Assembly (NCBI RefSeq): GCF_036785885.1
Contig: NC_092329.1
Span: 3,534,001-3,598,000, forward strand
DNA length: 64,000 bases
From: Coffea arabica
Taxonomy: Eukaryota > Streptophyta > Magnoliopsida > Gentianales > Rubiaceae
Direction: 5' to 3'
In this document: positions 12,421-23,673 of the stretch, one piece after another
How positions within the stretch are numbered: the first letter of the stretch is position 1
Layout: every line of letters begins with the position of its first letter
Position numbers and translations under genes: made by a program
Notes under the pieces: model-generated
Told to the model about the DNA's origin: nothing
Seen by the model: the letters and a program-made list of their open reading frames with translations, nothing else
Database searches by the model: none

Positions 12421-14292
12421 TCAGACGAATCGATCAAGGTAATCCTCGACAGTGGTGTACTTGACGTCAGGATAAAGCTCTGAAGCCTCTACACCAAAAG
12501 ATGGCTCAATTGTAAAGTTGGTACTATCACCGTTAACCAGAATTGAATGGCGGATTGATAATGCAACATTGAGTGGAGTTGGAGCCTCTGCCAAGAAATG
12601 GTCCATCAGAAATTTAAACGCTAATAATTCATACAATAAGGTTTGCTAAGAAGAATAAGGAAATTGAAATCAAACTTCTTATCACCTTGGATGTTCTTCA
12701 GGACTTGTTCCTCAGGAATATATTCCTTCTCCAAAGTTTTACCAATCTTCTTCTCCCATATGGCCACTAACTCATTAAATGATGCAATATTCTTAGGAGG
12801 CATAATGTAGACAACTTTGTTCAATGTTCTTGGATCATCAACAGTTTTGATGGTGAAGGTGCCAATGTCATGTTCTTCATTGTAAACCGCTGCAATTGAA
12901 ACATTAGAAAAAACATATATATGAAGCACCAACACAATATTCACGTTCTTACAGGATAACTTGGGCAGAGGATAAGAACATGATCAGGTGAAGTAGGTGA
13001 AAAAGAATAGCCGAGTGATATTGTATGCCATACCTTTGGCATTTCCATCTCCCCAGATGACAACTTTATCTCGTGGTGGAGCAGTGGCTCCTGGCTGTAC
13101 CAAGGTTGCAAGAAAATATCCAGCAAAAGCGTTAGATACGAGAGGGGTGTAAGGGATCCCTGCTGCCTCGGTAGCTCTACGAATCCGAGACTTAACTGCA
13201 AATGCAGACTTGCCAGGCTCAACTGCATTTTGGCGATCCACATCAATTCCAAACTCTGAAGGGTAGAATTTCTGAGAATTTCGCCATATCATGTGTCAGA
13301 ATTTGGGGATGACAGTTGATAAACTTGCACAAATTATACTCTAGTAAAATTTCTTTCCAATCTGCAATCTTTTTGTTGAATTCACAGATTGTCAAGATCA
13401 CAATGGTTTCTCACGATGACTAAATCATCCTCAATGAACTTCTGCCCAGCAGATAGGCTAAAAATCAATTGACATTCAATTATGCAAATTGACCAAATTA
13501 ATCATAGTTGCTTCTCCACTCTGAAAATGGGAAGTACTATATCCACGACTCACATATTATCAAGTTCTACGAACGACATATAGAACCCTCAAATACATGA
13601 ATTTCATGTGGATTATCAAAATTTAATATATTTCAACAACTAAAACCTTTGATTATCTAAATTGCAGCGCTACAAATCTGCAGTGAGCATTCCTGAGGAA
13701 AATTGTGCTAGAGCTCATTAGCAATTACAGCATACATGTAGCAGTGTAGTGAAAGCAATGACAGAATAATCCAAGAAAAACAATAAAAGTAATCAATACA
13801 TTCTCCTATGAGAATCATTAGTAACAAGACCACATAAACAACACACCTTGACATTTCCAGCTTCTTTAATTGCGTCAATGATCTTCCCCTGATCATTCAC
13901 TTGACCGAAACCAACAGTTGATATGACCACATCCACCTGCTTTATGGCTTTCACTAAACTTTCATGATCATACAAGTCACCCTGCTCCAAGGAAGAATTC
14001 CAATATCAAGGACAAAAATATACATCACCAGCTAAAAGGGGGAAAAAATACTAATAATAAAGGAATCCCAATTGACGATACTCTCTTGGAAAAAATTAAC
14101 GCTGCTTACATGAACCAGAGTCGCACCGGAGTTCTTGAAGCCTTCAGCAAGTTTTCCCTTAACAGGATCAGAAACGGTAGATTCTCTAACCAGAACAAAG
14201 GTGGGATGCCCAGCCTTAATGCTTGCCTCAACTATAAACTTGCCAATGTATCCCGTTCCACCAATGACCAAAATCTTGCTTTTTTCTGCCAT
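12421..14292 (-). CDS. Phenylcoumaran benzylic ether reductase / isoflavone reductase-like protein
   Basis: Five exons (14110..14292, 13847..13981, 13034..13271, 12686..12889, 12421..12587) sum to 927 nt and 308 residues, exactly the usual PCBER length. The NADPH-binding glycine motif GGTGYIG is at residues 11-17. The family motif KFYPSEFG begins at 107, and AVEPGKSAFAVKSRIRRA places K133 at the expected catalytic lysine. The protein ends with VKYTTVEDYLDRFV, as in the family. These cytosolic atypical short-chain dehydrogenases reduce dilignol or isoflavonoid ethers with NADPH in lignan metabolism. After SEFG this protein has I115 in place of the usual Asn or Met, and the substrate-pocket segment reads LVSNAFAGYF, so substrate cannot be inferred. 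The Arabidopsis counterpart by family and position is At1g19540. The ATG at 14292 gives the canonical MAEKSKILVIGGTG start. Confidence 0.95.
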
Positions 14293-14402
14293 TCTTGAAT
14301 ATTCGGAGATATCTAAAAATGAAGGGTTGTGGAGAGTTTTTTAACTGATGCAGCAGAGCAGGGAACGAATGAAGTGTTGGGACGTTGGCACACTGAGGAA
14401 CT

Positions 14403-14411
14403 CTATTTAAA
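14403..14411 (-). promoter_or_regulatory. TATA-like box of the PCBER-like gene
   Basis: TTTAAATAG on the minus strand lies about 110 bp upstream of the ATG at 14292. The spacing is right for a core promoter; the match is weaker than a canonical TATAAA. Confidence 0.4.
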
Positions 14412-14780
14412 CAGTTTGAGGATTGGTTTGGGAGTTATTAGAAAGACCTTTACGTCACTAGAAGCAAAGGAATCGATTGAGTTGTATTTGGTCGATGATA
14501 ACGGTTAGGTACATCTTCTAGGTGACCAGTGAAAATATCTGTAATGATCTTATTAGCTAATCTTAGGATAAATGACATATAACTCTCTCGTGATTTTACA
14601 TAATGTCATATGAATTTTTTAAAATTTTAAAATAACCACATAATTTACCTACATTTTATGTAAAGTGAAAATCCGATGGAATATATGGACGTTAATGAAA
14701 CTAAATACCCATTTATTAAGAAAAAAAATAGAAAGGAATAAATTTGATAAGGGTTAATTTTTTTTATATAATAACGATAA

Positions 14781-15853
14781 TGGGCCTGTTTGGAACCTGA
14801 GTTTTTTGGGAGTTTGTCTAAAACTTTACTGTAGTACACTGTAAAAGTTTTTGAAAAAATTTGTGTAAAATTTTTTGTAAGGTGAAAATTTTTTTTGTAG
14901 AAGTTTTTAAGAGGAAAAACCTTTTTTTTCTTTTTCTTTTTCTCTTTTTCTTTTTCTTTCTTTTCTTTTTCTTTTCTTCTTCTCTTCTTCTTCTTCTTCC
15001 TTCCCTTCCCCCTTCCCCGTTACCAGCCCCCCTCCCCGCAGCAACGCAGCACCCCCTACCCCTCCCCCTCTCCTTCCCTCTGCCGTCACCCTCCCTCTCC
15101 CCTTCCCCCTCCCTCCCTTTCCCCTTCCCCTTCCCCTTCTTTCCCCTGCCACTCCTCTTCTCCCTCCCCCGCCACCCCTCCTGCTCTCCACCCCTTTTCC
15201 TCCACTCTCCTTGCCACCCGCCACCCATATTCCTCCCCTCTCCCCCGCCACCCGCCACCCCTTTTTCTCTCCCGTCACCTCTTCTCCTCCCCTCTCCGCC
15301 GCCGCCCCTCTTCTCCCTCTGCCCCGCCAACCCCCTCTGCCCGTCACCTTCTTTTTCTCCTCCCCTTATCTATCCCTGTCACCCTCAGCAGCCCCGTCGC
15401 CCTCGTGCGAACAGATTGCAGCTCCCCTCCCCTCCACTTTTGCGATCTGGTAATGGGACCAGATCTGGTCGCGGGAGGGGGAGGGTTGCGGGGGACACAC
15501 AAAAAAAAAAGAGGAAGGCAGTCAAATTGGGTAAAGGAGGAGGATGGTAGGGAGAGGGAGAAAGGCAAAAAAAAAAAAAAAGAAAATGGCGCCGGAGGTG
15601 GTGGCGGTCGGCGACGGAGGTGGTGGACTGGGTTGGGATGGTAGAGGAAGAAGAAAGCCAAAGGGAAGGGAATTTTTTTTATGTGTGTTTTGTGTATTGG
15701 GTTGGGATGGTGGAGGAATTTGTGTGTGTTTTGTGTATTTTGAAGTGTGTAGGTAAAAAATTTTGAGAAGTTTTTTGGGTTCCTGTAGCAAAAGTTGTTA
15801 AAAAACTTGTAGGTAAAAAACTAGCCCAAAAAACTAGCTTCCAAACAGGGCCA
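14781..15853. mobile_element. Foldback MITE-like element with strand-asymmetric interior
   Basis: The ends are inverted copies: TGGGCCTGTTTGGAA at 14781 and TTCCAAACAGGGCCA ending at 15853, with one mismatch. Subterminal Tn/An-rich stretches (gagttttttggg on the left, cccaaaaaactagc on the right) continue the inverted relation. A 3-bp AAT flanks both sides if the end is read as GGGCC, but this is too short to prove a target duplication. From about 14917 to 15410 the plus strand is almost pure C/T; from about 15470 to 15720 it is G/A-rich. Long open frames inside (14861-15550 +, 14818-15330 -) are low-complexity by-products of this composition. No transposase is present, so it is non-autonomous; the superfamily (hAT or PIF/Harbinger) is unresolved. 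Confidence 0.75.
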
Positions 15854-16468
15854 ATATTTTTATAATCTAATATAGGAGGCTATGTATAAAGAGCTAATAA
15901 ATATAAATACCTACTTAGATCAAAGGAGCGTTCTGATATTTTTTAAAAAAAAAAATTTCGCATGTAGGATTCGAATTCATAACCTACGATCCAAGAAGGA
16001 ACTACCCTCTTTGGTGTTTGAAAGGTGTAAAGAGTTGTGACGTGAATTGAGAGGAAAATCTTACCAAACACTGTTCAGTTTTCTCGCATTATAGTTTATC
16101 TCACAATGCGATGAAATTTCTAGATTCCTTCAAGGTGTCATCTCCCGAAGAAGACAAAAGGGTGTTCGTTACAACTGAAAAATAATGTCTAAAAATCTGA
16201 GCACTAAAGACATTTAAATGCTAAAATATTTTTGGTAAATCCATTAAGTGATACATGTTTCATAATCGGTTGAACTTGAATATTGCACTGCGTGTATATT
16301 ATATAACTAGGTACTCGTACAAGTTAGTAAATAAATGAGCCGATTCGAATTGATTATTTTGCTTTGAGCTCGACTTATTAATCTAACACGTGGGATATTT
16401 TATAACCATATCATTTTGCGCGGAGTATACATATACAATTAAGCTCATCCTAATCAAGTTTTACATTT
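15854..16468. repeat. Old repeat fragments
   Basis: This holds the gattcgaattcataacctacgatcc phrase in part (around 15967-15992), similar to 1746-1775. At 16310-16400 there is a stretch of gagctcgactt-type sequence like that at 18240-18740 on the far side of the LTR-like element. No gene is seen. Confidence 0.4.
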
Positions 16469-18199
16469 ATAAACTCCTAAATACCCCACACGCGATTTAT
16501 CGCAAGTATACGAATCGTGAGCGAGTATAGGGTATTAAGGGTCGATCCCACAAGGAAGATTGCAATTACCGGTACTACTAAAGCTTCTCTATTATTTAGA
16601 GTATCAATGAATTATAACAAATTAAAACCTACTAAAATTATGCAAGAAAATAGCAAATGAAAGCTCCTTAGGTTGTGGTATCCCTAACTACTCATGCAAG
16701 TGCTATAATTGGATCATTGAATACTACTATCTAGGCTAGTTATGGTGTAATTTCCTTAAACATATGAAACCTACTTTCGTAGTGAATCAACTATACTTAT
16801 AACTAATTCATACCTATTTTCATGGTTATGAAATTAGCTACAAGTTCATTTCTTCAGTGAAATTACATGAAATGAATCACTAAAAACCACATAAGTGCAC
16901 CTCTACTTTCGTGAGTGTACTCCCTATGTTTAGCACTTCTTGAACCAGTGTTAAATCTCAATTTTCATTGCAGAAACAACACCTTAGATAATCACAATCA
17001 ATGGTACCAGATTAATCATGATTTAAAGAGCCAAAGTGCTAAATAACTTGCTCAAATCATAGCAATCAAATAACCAAACAATTAACACTAACAATCATAG
17101 AAAGTTCAACCAAACCCAAGGCTTAAACTTTAGACACACATATTGAACACAAAATCCAGAACTTGTATATTAACTAAACTTGGAATTAAATACAAAAGAT
17201 AAAGAATTTGGAAGGAATACAACCCTTGTCACATGAGCTTTCTTCCTTGCCTTCTTCATCCTCCATCTTCATCCTAATCTAGATAATAAACAAGAATGGA
17301 AAAGCTACACTACTCTATACTAAGCTAAACTAACACTAGGAAGATGAAAGAGCTACATTTCTGCAACTTCAAGCTTCTCCCGTATGTCTCTCTATTCTAT
17401 TGTTGGATCCCCCCATTCCATTCTTCTTGCAATGAATTTGGCTCTTTTATGATGAAAGGTGGTCAAGAAATGAGGATTACATCTCCCTTTTACAGCTGGG
17501 AATGTTTCTCACATGTATAGCATCACATGTGAGTTGGTGGGAGTGAAATTGAGTTTTACGCGTACAGAGCAGCCTTTTCTGACCGCAATCCGGCCAGAAA
17601 TCCGGCCGGATTGATACAGTGACCATTTGGTCACTTCTGGTTCAATTTCCAGCTCTGCTCCGATTTTGACTCAATTTCAACTGCATTTTTCTTGATGATA
17701 AAAGCTGATTTAGCTCTTGAACAAAACATGAAACTTGTATCCCTTTGAGTTAGCTTTCCAATGCATCAAGAATCACCTCATTTGGATCTGTGTAGGCTGA
17801 GAAATGACCGAAATACCCTTACCTGCTCATTGCCCTGTTCCAGCTTCGACCAGTAGAAATTTGCTATTATAATTCGGCATTTTGACCTGGAAAACCTTCA
17901 AACTGGATTTAGATGTCTTCACCAAAGTTGTAGATCTATCTCTTATTTTCAAATGGGTTCAAGAATCATTCCAATCCGATCATTGTAACTCAAGTTATAG
18001 CCGAAATACGAAAATGTGTCAAAACTGTCAAAATACACAAAATCCAAGTAAAAAGTGATAAAAACCTCATTTAATCACTTAAAAACATTTATTCACCAAT
18101 TATAGCCAAAATGATTCATATTCTTCCAATAATATAACCAAAGTGACAAAAAATAATATAAAATGTCATACAATTATTACGTAAATTAGTCACTTATCA
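16469..18199 (-). mobile_element. Solo-LTR-like element, copy A
   Basis: Read on the minus strand this begins TGATAAGTGACTAATTTACG. It contains ggctataacttgagttaca, gaatgattcttgaac and gaagacatc in the same order as copy B at 56470-58064. Near its end it has gggatcgaccc, where copy B has gatcgaccctgtgcacttg. The two copies are clearly related but diverged, and no coding frame survives. The direct repeat CATTT (16464-16468 and 18200-18204) may be the target duplication, but the far end does not finish in CA, so that border is uncertain. A 10-bp inverted repeat of CAATCCGGCC lies at 17586-17613. Confidence 0.65.
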
Positions 18200-20367
18200 C
18201 ATTTCCTTGATGCTAGAAATGCGGCTTATAAAGAAATTCTTTGTTTGGTTTTGAGTCTAAAATTATGTCAAATACGACTTGGAAAGAAATCACGAGTCTG
18301 ATTTGAAAACAAGCTCGACTTTGTTAACACATGAATTGAGCTTAAATGCGCTCGAACTTGAAAAAACTCAAATGAATTCCAATATACTATAGGAAATTGT
18401 GGCTCGACAAATTTAACCAATTTAATCAACTTACTAAACAAAAATAATTCCACAAAATATAAGAAGGTGTCCAAATACTTTTCATAAAACAATTTTTAAA
18501 CAATCAAGACAAGTTTAATGTACGTAATCATTAAAAAAAATAGACATATTAGCTCCGCTGAATATATAAATGATCCTAAATGAGTTTAAATCAACTACAC
18601 ACGAGCCGGATTTATTAAATGAGCTTAATTTTATGTTTGAACTAGACTTGTTCACTTAAAGGAACAAGTCAAGCTCGAACTTATATAAGTTATGTCGAGC
18701 TACACTTGATAATAGTTTGATTCTTTTAAGCTCTATAATAATATTATGTTCTTTTTTTTTTGTTTGTAATTAATTAGTTTTTTTGAAATATTACTTTAAA
18801 AAGTGCGTGCTTGTGAGAGAAAAGGTGAGTGTTTATCTGTTAAAATGTGTATTTTAACATACATATATAGATGGATTTGTTTTTCTTTTTGTGAGGGAGA
18901 GTGAGAAGAGTATGCGTGTACATTTATAACATTATTGTATGGATGCAAAATAATAACTCTGAGAGAATATTACAGTACTATACTAGCTTAAGAATCCAAC
19001 AAAGTAGGCAATAAACATTTCATTCATAATTTTATATACAAATTAAATGGCTCTCATTATATTCAGAGGTTAAAGATTCTTGTTAACAATTAATTATTCA
19101 TTCTAAATACTTAATTATTTTATCAAATAACCAAAGTGTGACAAAAAAGGAAAAAGAAAGTTCTCATGCTTCTCGTCTTTTTTCATGGCAAATAATAATA
19201 TATTGTGCTAACGGTAGAAGAAGAGCGCACTTCTTTTTTTCTCACGTATTTATTTTTTGTAGTATATACCTGGAAACTTCATTTTTGAAGTATAGGCAGA
19301 AAGGTTTGATACTGTGGTATATAAGAACTTTATTGAACTGATAAAATTCCAATTTTACAAGAAATGCGAAATAAAACAAAGAAAGAAAATGGTGTGCAAA
19401 GTGTGTGCTTGAAAAGTATAATTCCCAATGAATTTAACGTAACAATTATATTGCTTGACACCTCAACAGTTCAAGGATTTGAGAGACTCTTAGCAATTAC
19501 AAGTGCTGATTGGGAAGCTAAAAAGCTCGAATGCTCGATTAACCCTTTTTTTTTCCTTGTTCGAATGCTCGATTAACCTGCTCGAGTGCACAAACATCAC
19601 AATCAAATTATTATTTTTAAAAAATTAAAATTTTAAAACATGACTAAATAATTGAGACGAGACATTACTTTGAAAAGTTTGCAGTAACTCTTTCTGTTTG
19701 CAAGATGCCATATCCCGATTTATGACCTCTAATAACTAGCCATGTTGCAACTTGAATGGAATGGGCGTCACCATTCACATGAAAGTGACTAAGATATTAA
19801 GCAGAGTTAGCGGCATATTGGTTCAAGGAATTACTGGTTTGACGTTGTTAGTGTAATTACACATGTTTACATCCTTGTAGCTGTGCTGTCTTAATTTTAA
19901 GCAAGATAAGATACTTTAGGCCATCACCAGGAACTTTCTATTTAGATTTTTTTTTTCCAAAAAAAAAAAAATTCTAAATTCTAAAATACCCCATTGCAAC
20001 TTTTATAATTACTTCCACTGAGAGTGCAACATTACACTACGGCCCCATCTGCAACAACCGACAGAATGTTCACAGCAGCAGCCATTAGACGCACGAAGAG
20101 GAAAGCTATGTCTTAGCTTGATGATTACATTACATTCATAGGGAATATGTACAGCGTTAAAAACTCACAATCCTCAGATCAAAGCACAAAATCACTTATA
20201 TATACAAGGAAAAAAAGAAAAGAAAAGAAAAAGGATGACAAGCCTAACAATATCCCACACCTATTACTGATCAGTGCCTCAATTGTTTCATATTTGGGCA
20301 CAGCATCTCATGAAAGATGATGATGGACAGCTAAATAATATTCAGCTGAAGGCCAGAGGAGGAGGCC
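18200..20367. other. AT-rich intergenic region with repeat remnants
   Basis: From 18240 to 18740 there are many aagctcgact/gctcgaactt phrases, the same class of old repeat as 16310-16400, as if the LTR-like element had landed inside one. The rest is AT-rich. A doubled phrase, cgaatgctcgattaacc, lies at 19528-19578. The last part should contain the 3' UTR of the minus-strand gene that ends at 20368. No further gene is seen. Confidence 0.4.
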
Positions 20368-21107
20368 TCATGCCCCAACTCCAGTTGGAGCTGGGGCGTT
20401 ATTGGTCTTTGAGGAAGCCATAGTTGCTACATGGAACTGTGATGCATACTTGTAACGAGGCCCTTCTCCTGCAATCACCGGCGGCTCGTTTAGAAACGCC
20501 GAGTTGCTGCTAATCCACCTGCATAAAAATAATGAGTCAAGCACTAATTAAATCAGATTAACAAAATAAAGAAACAGATGTGTATACTTCGACTTACCAG
20601 CCGTGCTTTAGAATCAATTTCTCCAGATTTGATGCAGTTTCCGGGTCCAAGTCCTCTTCCTTTGCGTCCTGTGCTGGCAAAGAATCCGATCTTCCATTTC
20701 TCATTCTGGCATCCTCAAATACGTTTTCCTGCGTATATTTGGTAAGCATCAGCTACTCGATCCCGACTAATTTTGAAAAGAAAAAAGTATAGCAAGGAGA
20801 CCTGACCTGACTGCGTGGGGATAACATGGAAATGTCTCTGAGATGTTCCTCCTCCTTTTGTTTTTTGGATTTCCAGAAGGCCTGAATTTCTTCTCTTGTT
20901 AATGAACTATTTCTCCGCAACTTCTCTGAAAAACAAAAAGAAAGAGACCATTTTTGTTAGATAAAAGGGAAAAACAAAAAAGGGGTTCTTACGGAAGAAA
21001 CATTAAAAAGTTTACAAGAATGAATTGAAAGGTACAGATGGTAGGAGTCACGTACCAACTTTAGGATCTTGGACGGGAGAATCCCAACCTGCCATGAGAG
21101 AACCCAT
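20368..21107 (-). CDS. Conserved plant protein of unknown function, 150 residues
   Basis: Four exons (21056..21107, 20807..20925, 20598..20728, 20368..20518) join in frame to 453 nt. The protein starts MGSLMAGWDSPVQDPKVEK, and the first ATG is chosen because MGSLMAGWDSP looks like a conserved N-terminus. A Lys/Glu-rich, helix-prone block follows (SSLTREEIQAFWKSKKQKEE, about residues 24-43). Then comes an acidic segment (AKEEDLDPETASNLEKLILK), GWWISSNSAFLNEPPVIAGE and a Pro/Ala tail ending TGVGA. There is no signal peptide or membrane segment, so it is probably cytosolic or nuclear. I know of no biochemical role. By position between the PCBER-like and NFD5 genes it could be the counterpart of Arabidopsis At1g19530, a hypoxia-responsive unknown protein, but I cannot confirm this by alignment. 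Confidence 0.85.
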
Positions 21108-22080
21108 TTTCACAAACTATTCTTCTGCTGATAACTTTCAACTGAACTGCTTCAATTGATCAACTGATAAGAACTTCTGCTATAAGTAGCTCAACCTGAT
21201 AAAGATATCCTCTTGATTTATTTTACTATAATAATAGTAAAGACTACTATAGCATGTAGCTATATCCAATGTTTCTTGGTGGGCCAAACTAAGGTAATGG
21301 CCAGTCTTGATCTTATCCTCAGATACTAATTAAAAATATATATCCATTAAAATGATTAACAATACCACGGTGATACTGAGACCATTTCTCTCTCAGGACG
21401 AGCCCACAGATTGCGGAAGTCACGGGGCGGCGAGGAGACCGACAACTAACTTTGAAATAAGTCTTTTTTTAATCCCCTTGTTTAATTTAATTGAGTGAAC
21501 GGACATTCTATCGAAGAAAATCCTATGATGGAAAATGAAGTAAGCAATTGTATGATTAAAATCTGGTGCTAGCTTATTATGGAGACTATCAGTTGTTGTG
21601 CATGCTTGTTCACTACCCTTTTTTCCTTTTTTTTTTGGTTGAAATAAACTAATAAATAAGTAATAGCCTTAGCTAGTACTGGGATTGTTCAGAAATATTC
21701 ATAAATATATTTTTTATATTTTTAATTATTTTTTTATTTTTCATACATCATATAACAAAAAATATTATTATCCAAATGATTAGAATTGGGAGCGTGGTGA
21801 TGGTATTTAATTTTAACTTTTTTTTTTCTCGTAAAACGTCAAGAAACACAAACACACAATTAGATTAAACTCAAAAAATCACCAAAGAACGGCCAAAGAA
21901 CAATTTAAAGGAACTCACAAAGCAATCATATCCAGCCAATTGGTAACTTAATTTTATCTACTTCCGAGGAAAAGCGTGCAATAGTAGTTTTTAGGTTAGG
22001 ATGGGAAAAAAGAGGTTGGATAAAGTACTCCGGTTTTTGACTTTTTTTTTGGTGTAGGTTTGGAGTGACTATTTAACATA
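21108..22080. other. Intergenic region, promoter of the 150-residue protein
   Basis: AT-rich DNA upstream of the minus-strand gene that starts at 21107. I see no gene. Its right edge is the proposed Helitron insertion point (A22080). Confidence 0.4.
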
Positions 22081-22263
22081 TCTAGTCTATGCGGGAATGG
22101 GGAGGTTTTCAATTGGGTTCTGATTGCTAACGTGGCAGGCTTCCATTGGCCGATTGGTGGTCGTCGCTTCGTGTGAATTCGCTCGCGTGAATTGGTCGTC
22201 CAGCCGATTGTTTTTTTTCTTTGTTTTGCTTCCACGTGCCTTTGGTTTTTTTCCTTTTCTTTT

Positions 22264-22455
22264 TTTTTTTATTGGATTGGAAGTGCTTTGTTATTGGAAA
22301 AAAATGGCAGCTCAATAACAAGCACTTCCAAATGGCATTGCCAGTTATTATACTAACATAACTTGTTATTGGAAGTGCTGGTGCTTGAAAGTGCCATAAA
22401 AAAAGACGTGCCAGTTATTGGAACTGCTTGTTATTGGACGTCAAAATGGCAGCTT
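22264..22455. repeat. Short palindrome and shuffled copies within H1
   Basis: Arms at 22278-22297 (ggaagtgctttgttattgg) and 22313-22330 (caataacaagcacttcc) are near-perfect reverse complements, separated by 15 bases. Parts recur as direct copies downstream: cttgttattggaagtgct at 22362-22379 and cttgttattgg again near 22428, with aatggcagct at 22303 and 22445. Confidence 0.7.
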
Positions 22456-22514
22456 GTTATTGATTCCCCGCTATTAATTGTTATTATTTATTTATTATTT
22501 TGGCTCCATTTTTT

Positions 22515-23065
22515 TAACCCAATAAATCGCATTTACTTACCAATTTTTTACAGTTAATTGTTAATAACTAATTAATAGTGTCGTTTTTTTACCCAACAAA
22601 TCACGTTTAATTAATAACTTTCTTGCAATTATTAACAAAAAATGAGCTTTTGTGTGCTTGTCCAAAAAATCACATTTAATTACCTTTTTTTAAAATTTAT
22701 TAAAAAATGTCCTCTTTTACTTTGGGTTGGCCAACAAATCAGGTTTAATTACAATTTTTTTGCAATTAATTTCACCGAAATTAAGTTATACTTTCGCAGT
22801 TTTATTGCTTGATAAATCACATTTACTTACCTGTTTTTATAATTATTAATATTTTTTTTACCCAACAAATCGCTTTTAATTACCAATTCTGTGTAGTTAT
22901 TAGCCAAAATTTAACCTCTTTTTTTTGCATGCCAATCAAATCACATTTGGTTTCCTTTTTTAACAATTAATTGTTAATTAATTCATTAATAACGTTACTT
23001 TTTTGTTGCCTAACAAATCGCAATTAATTACCAATTTGTTGCAATTAATTGTTATTTAATTAATA
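22515..23065. repeat. Degenerate tandem array of about 70-bp units in H1
   Basis: Eight units share the core (c)aacaaatc(g/a)c-ttta-att followed by accaatttttt and gcaattaattgtta. The AAATC cores fall at 22524, 22598, 22667, 22736, 22814, 22867, 22938 and 23025, so the spacing is 53-87 bp and mostly 69-78 bp. Confidence 0.75.
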
Positions 23066-23515
23066 TGTCTACCTTGTTCCAGCTTCAGAAAATGCTTCTC
23101 ATTAGTTTTTTCTTCTTTGCTTTTGGTGGTCTTAATTAATTGATTCGTAATTAACTACTTTTCTAAATTAACATGCTTAATTACCAATTCTTTGCAATTA
23201 ATTATGGACCATTTGTTTGTAGCCGGTATTTTGTTTGTTTGGTTTTGATGCATACTTTCTCGATTTCTTCATCCGCCGCTTCACACTTCTTGTCATCAGC
23301 CTCTTTTTGTTGACGGTTGATTGTACCTGAGCTGTTCACTATATTACCCATCCCTTCTGACTGTATTTACGCTTCCACTCAAAAGCTCTTATAGTCTTTT
23401 TGTTCTTTACTTGGGTTATGTCTGTAAATCTGCAAAAAAATAACTTTTCCCCGTTGTCAACTATCAGCTCTTTTGCTCCCGTTGATTGACATTGTTTTGT
23501 GTATTACATTTGCAC

Positions 23516-23673
23516 AATGGTTATGCAGTTTCTCTAGCTTTCCACACCAGATTTTCTACTGATCATGATGCAATGGTTATGCAGTTTCTCTGGCTTTCCA
23601 CACCAGATTTTCTACTGATCATTCCACACCAGATTTTCTACTGATCATTCCACACCAGATTTTCTACTGATCA
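23516..23673. repeat. Minisatellite within H1
   Basis: A 26-bp unit (ttccacaccagattttctac then tgatca) occurs at 23540-23565 and as three head-to-tail perfect copies at 23596-23673. The first two copies are also part of a larger 55-bp direct duplication that begins with caatggttatgcagtttctct at 23516 and 23571. Confidence 0.9.

Noticed and set aside
14818-15550. Long open frames on both strands (up to 229 codons)
   Set aside because: They arise from pyrimidine/purine bias inside the foldback MITE; the products are Pro/Ser/Phe or Gly/Arg/Lys low-complexity with no family.
14778-15856. AAT as target duplication of the 14.8-15.9 kb element
   Set aside because: Three AT-rich bases can match by chance, and the exact end of the inverted repeat is ambiguous by one base.
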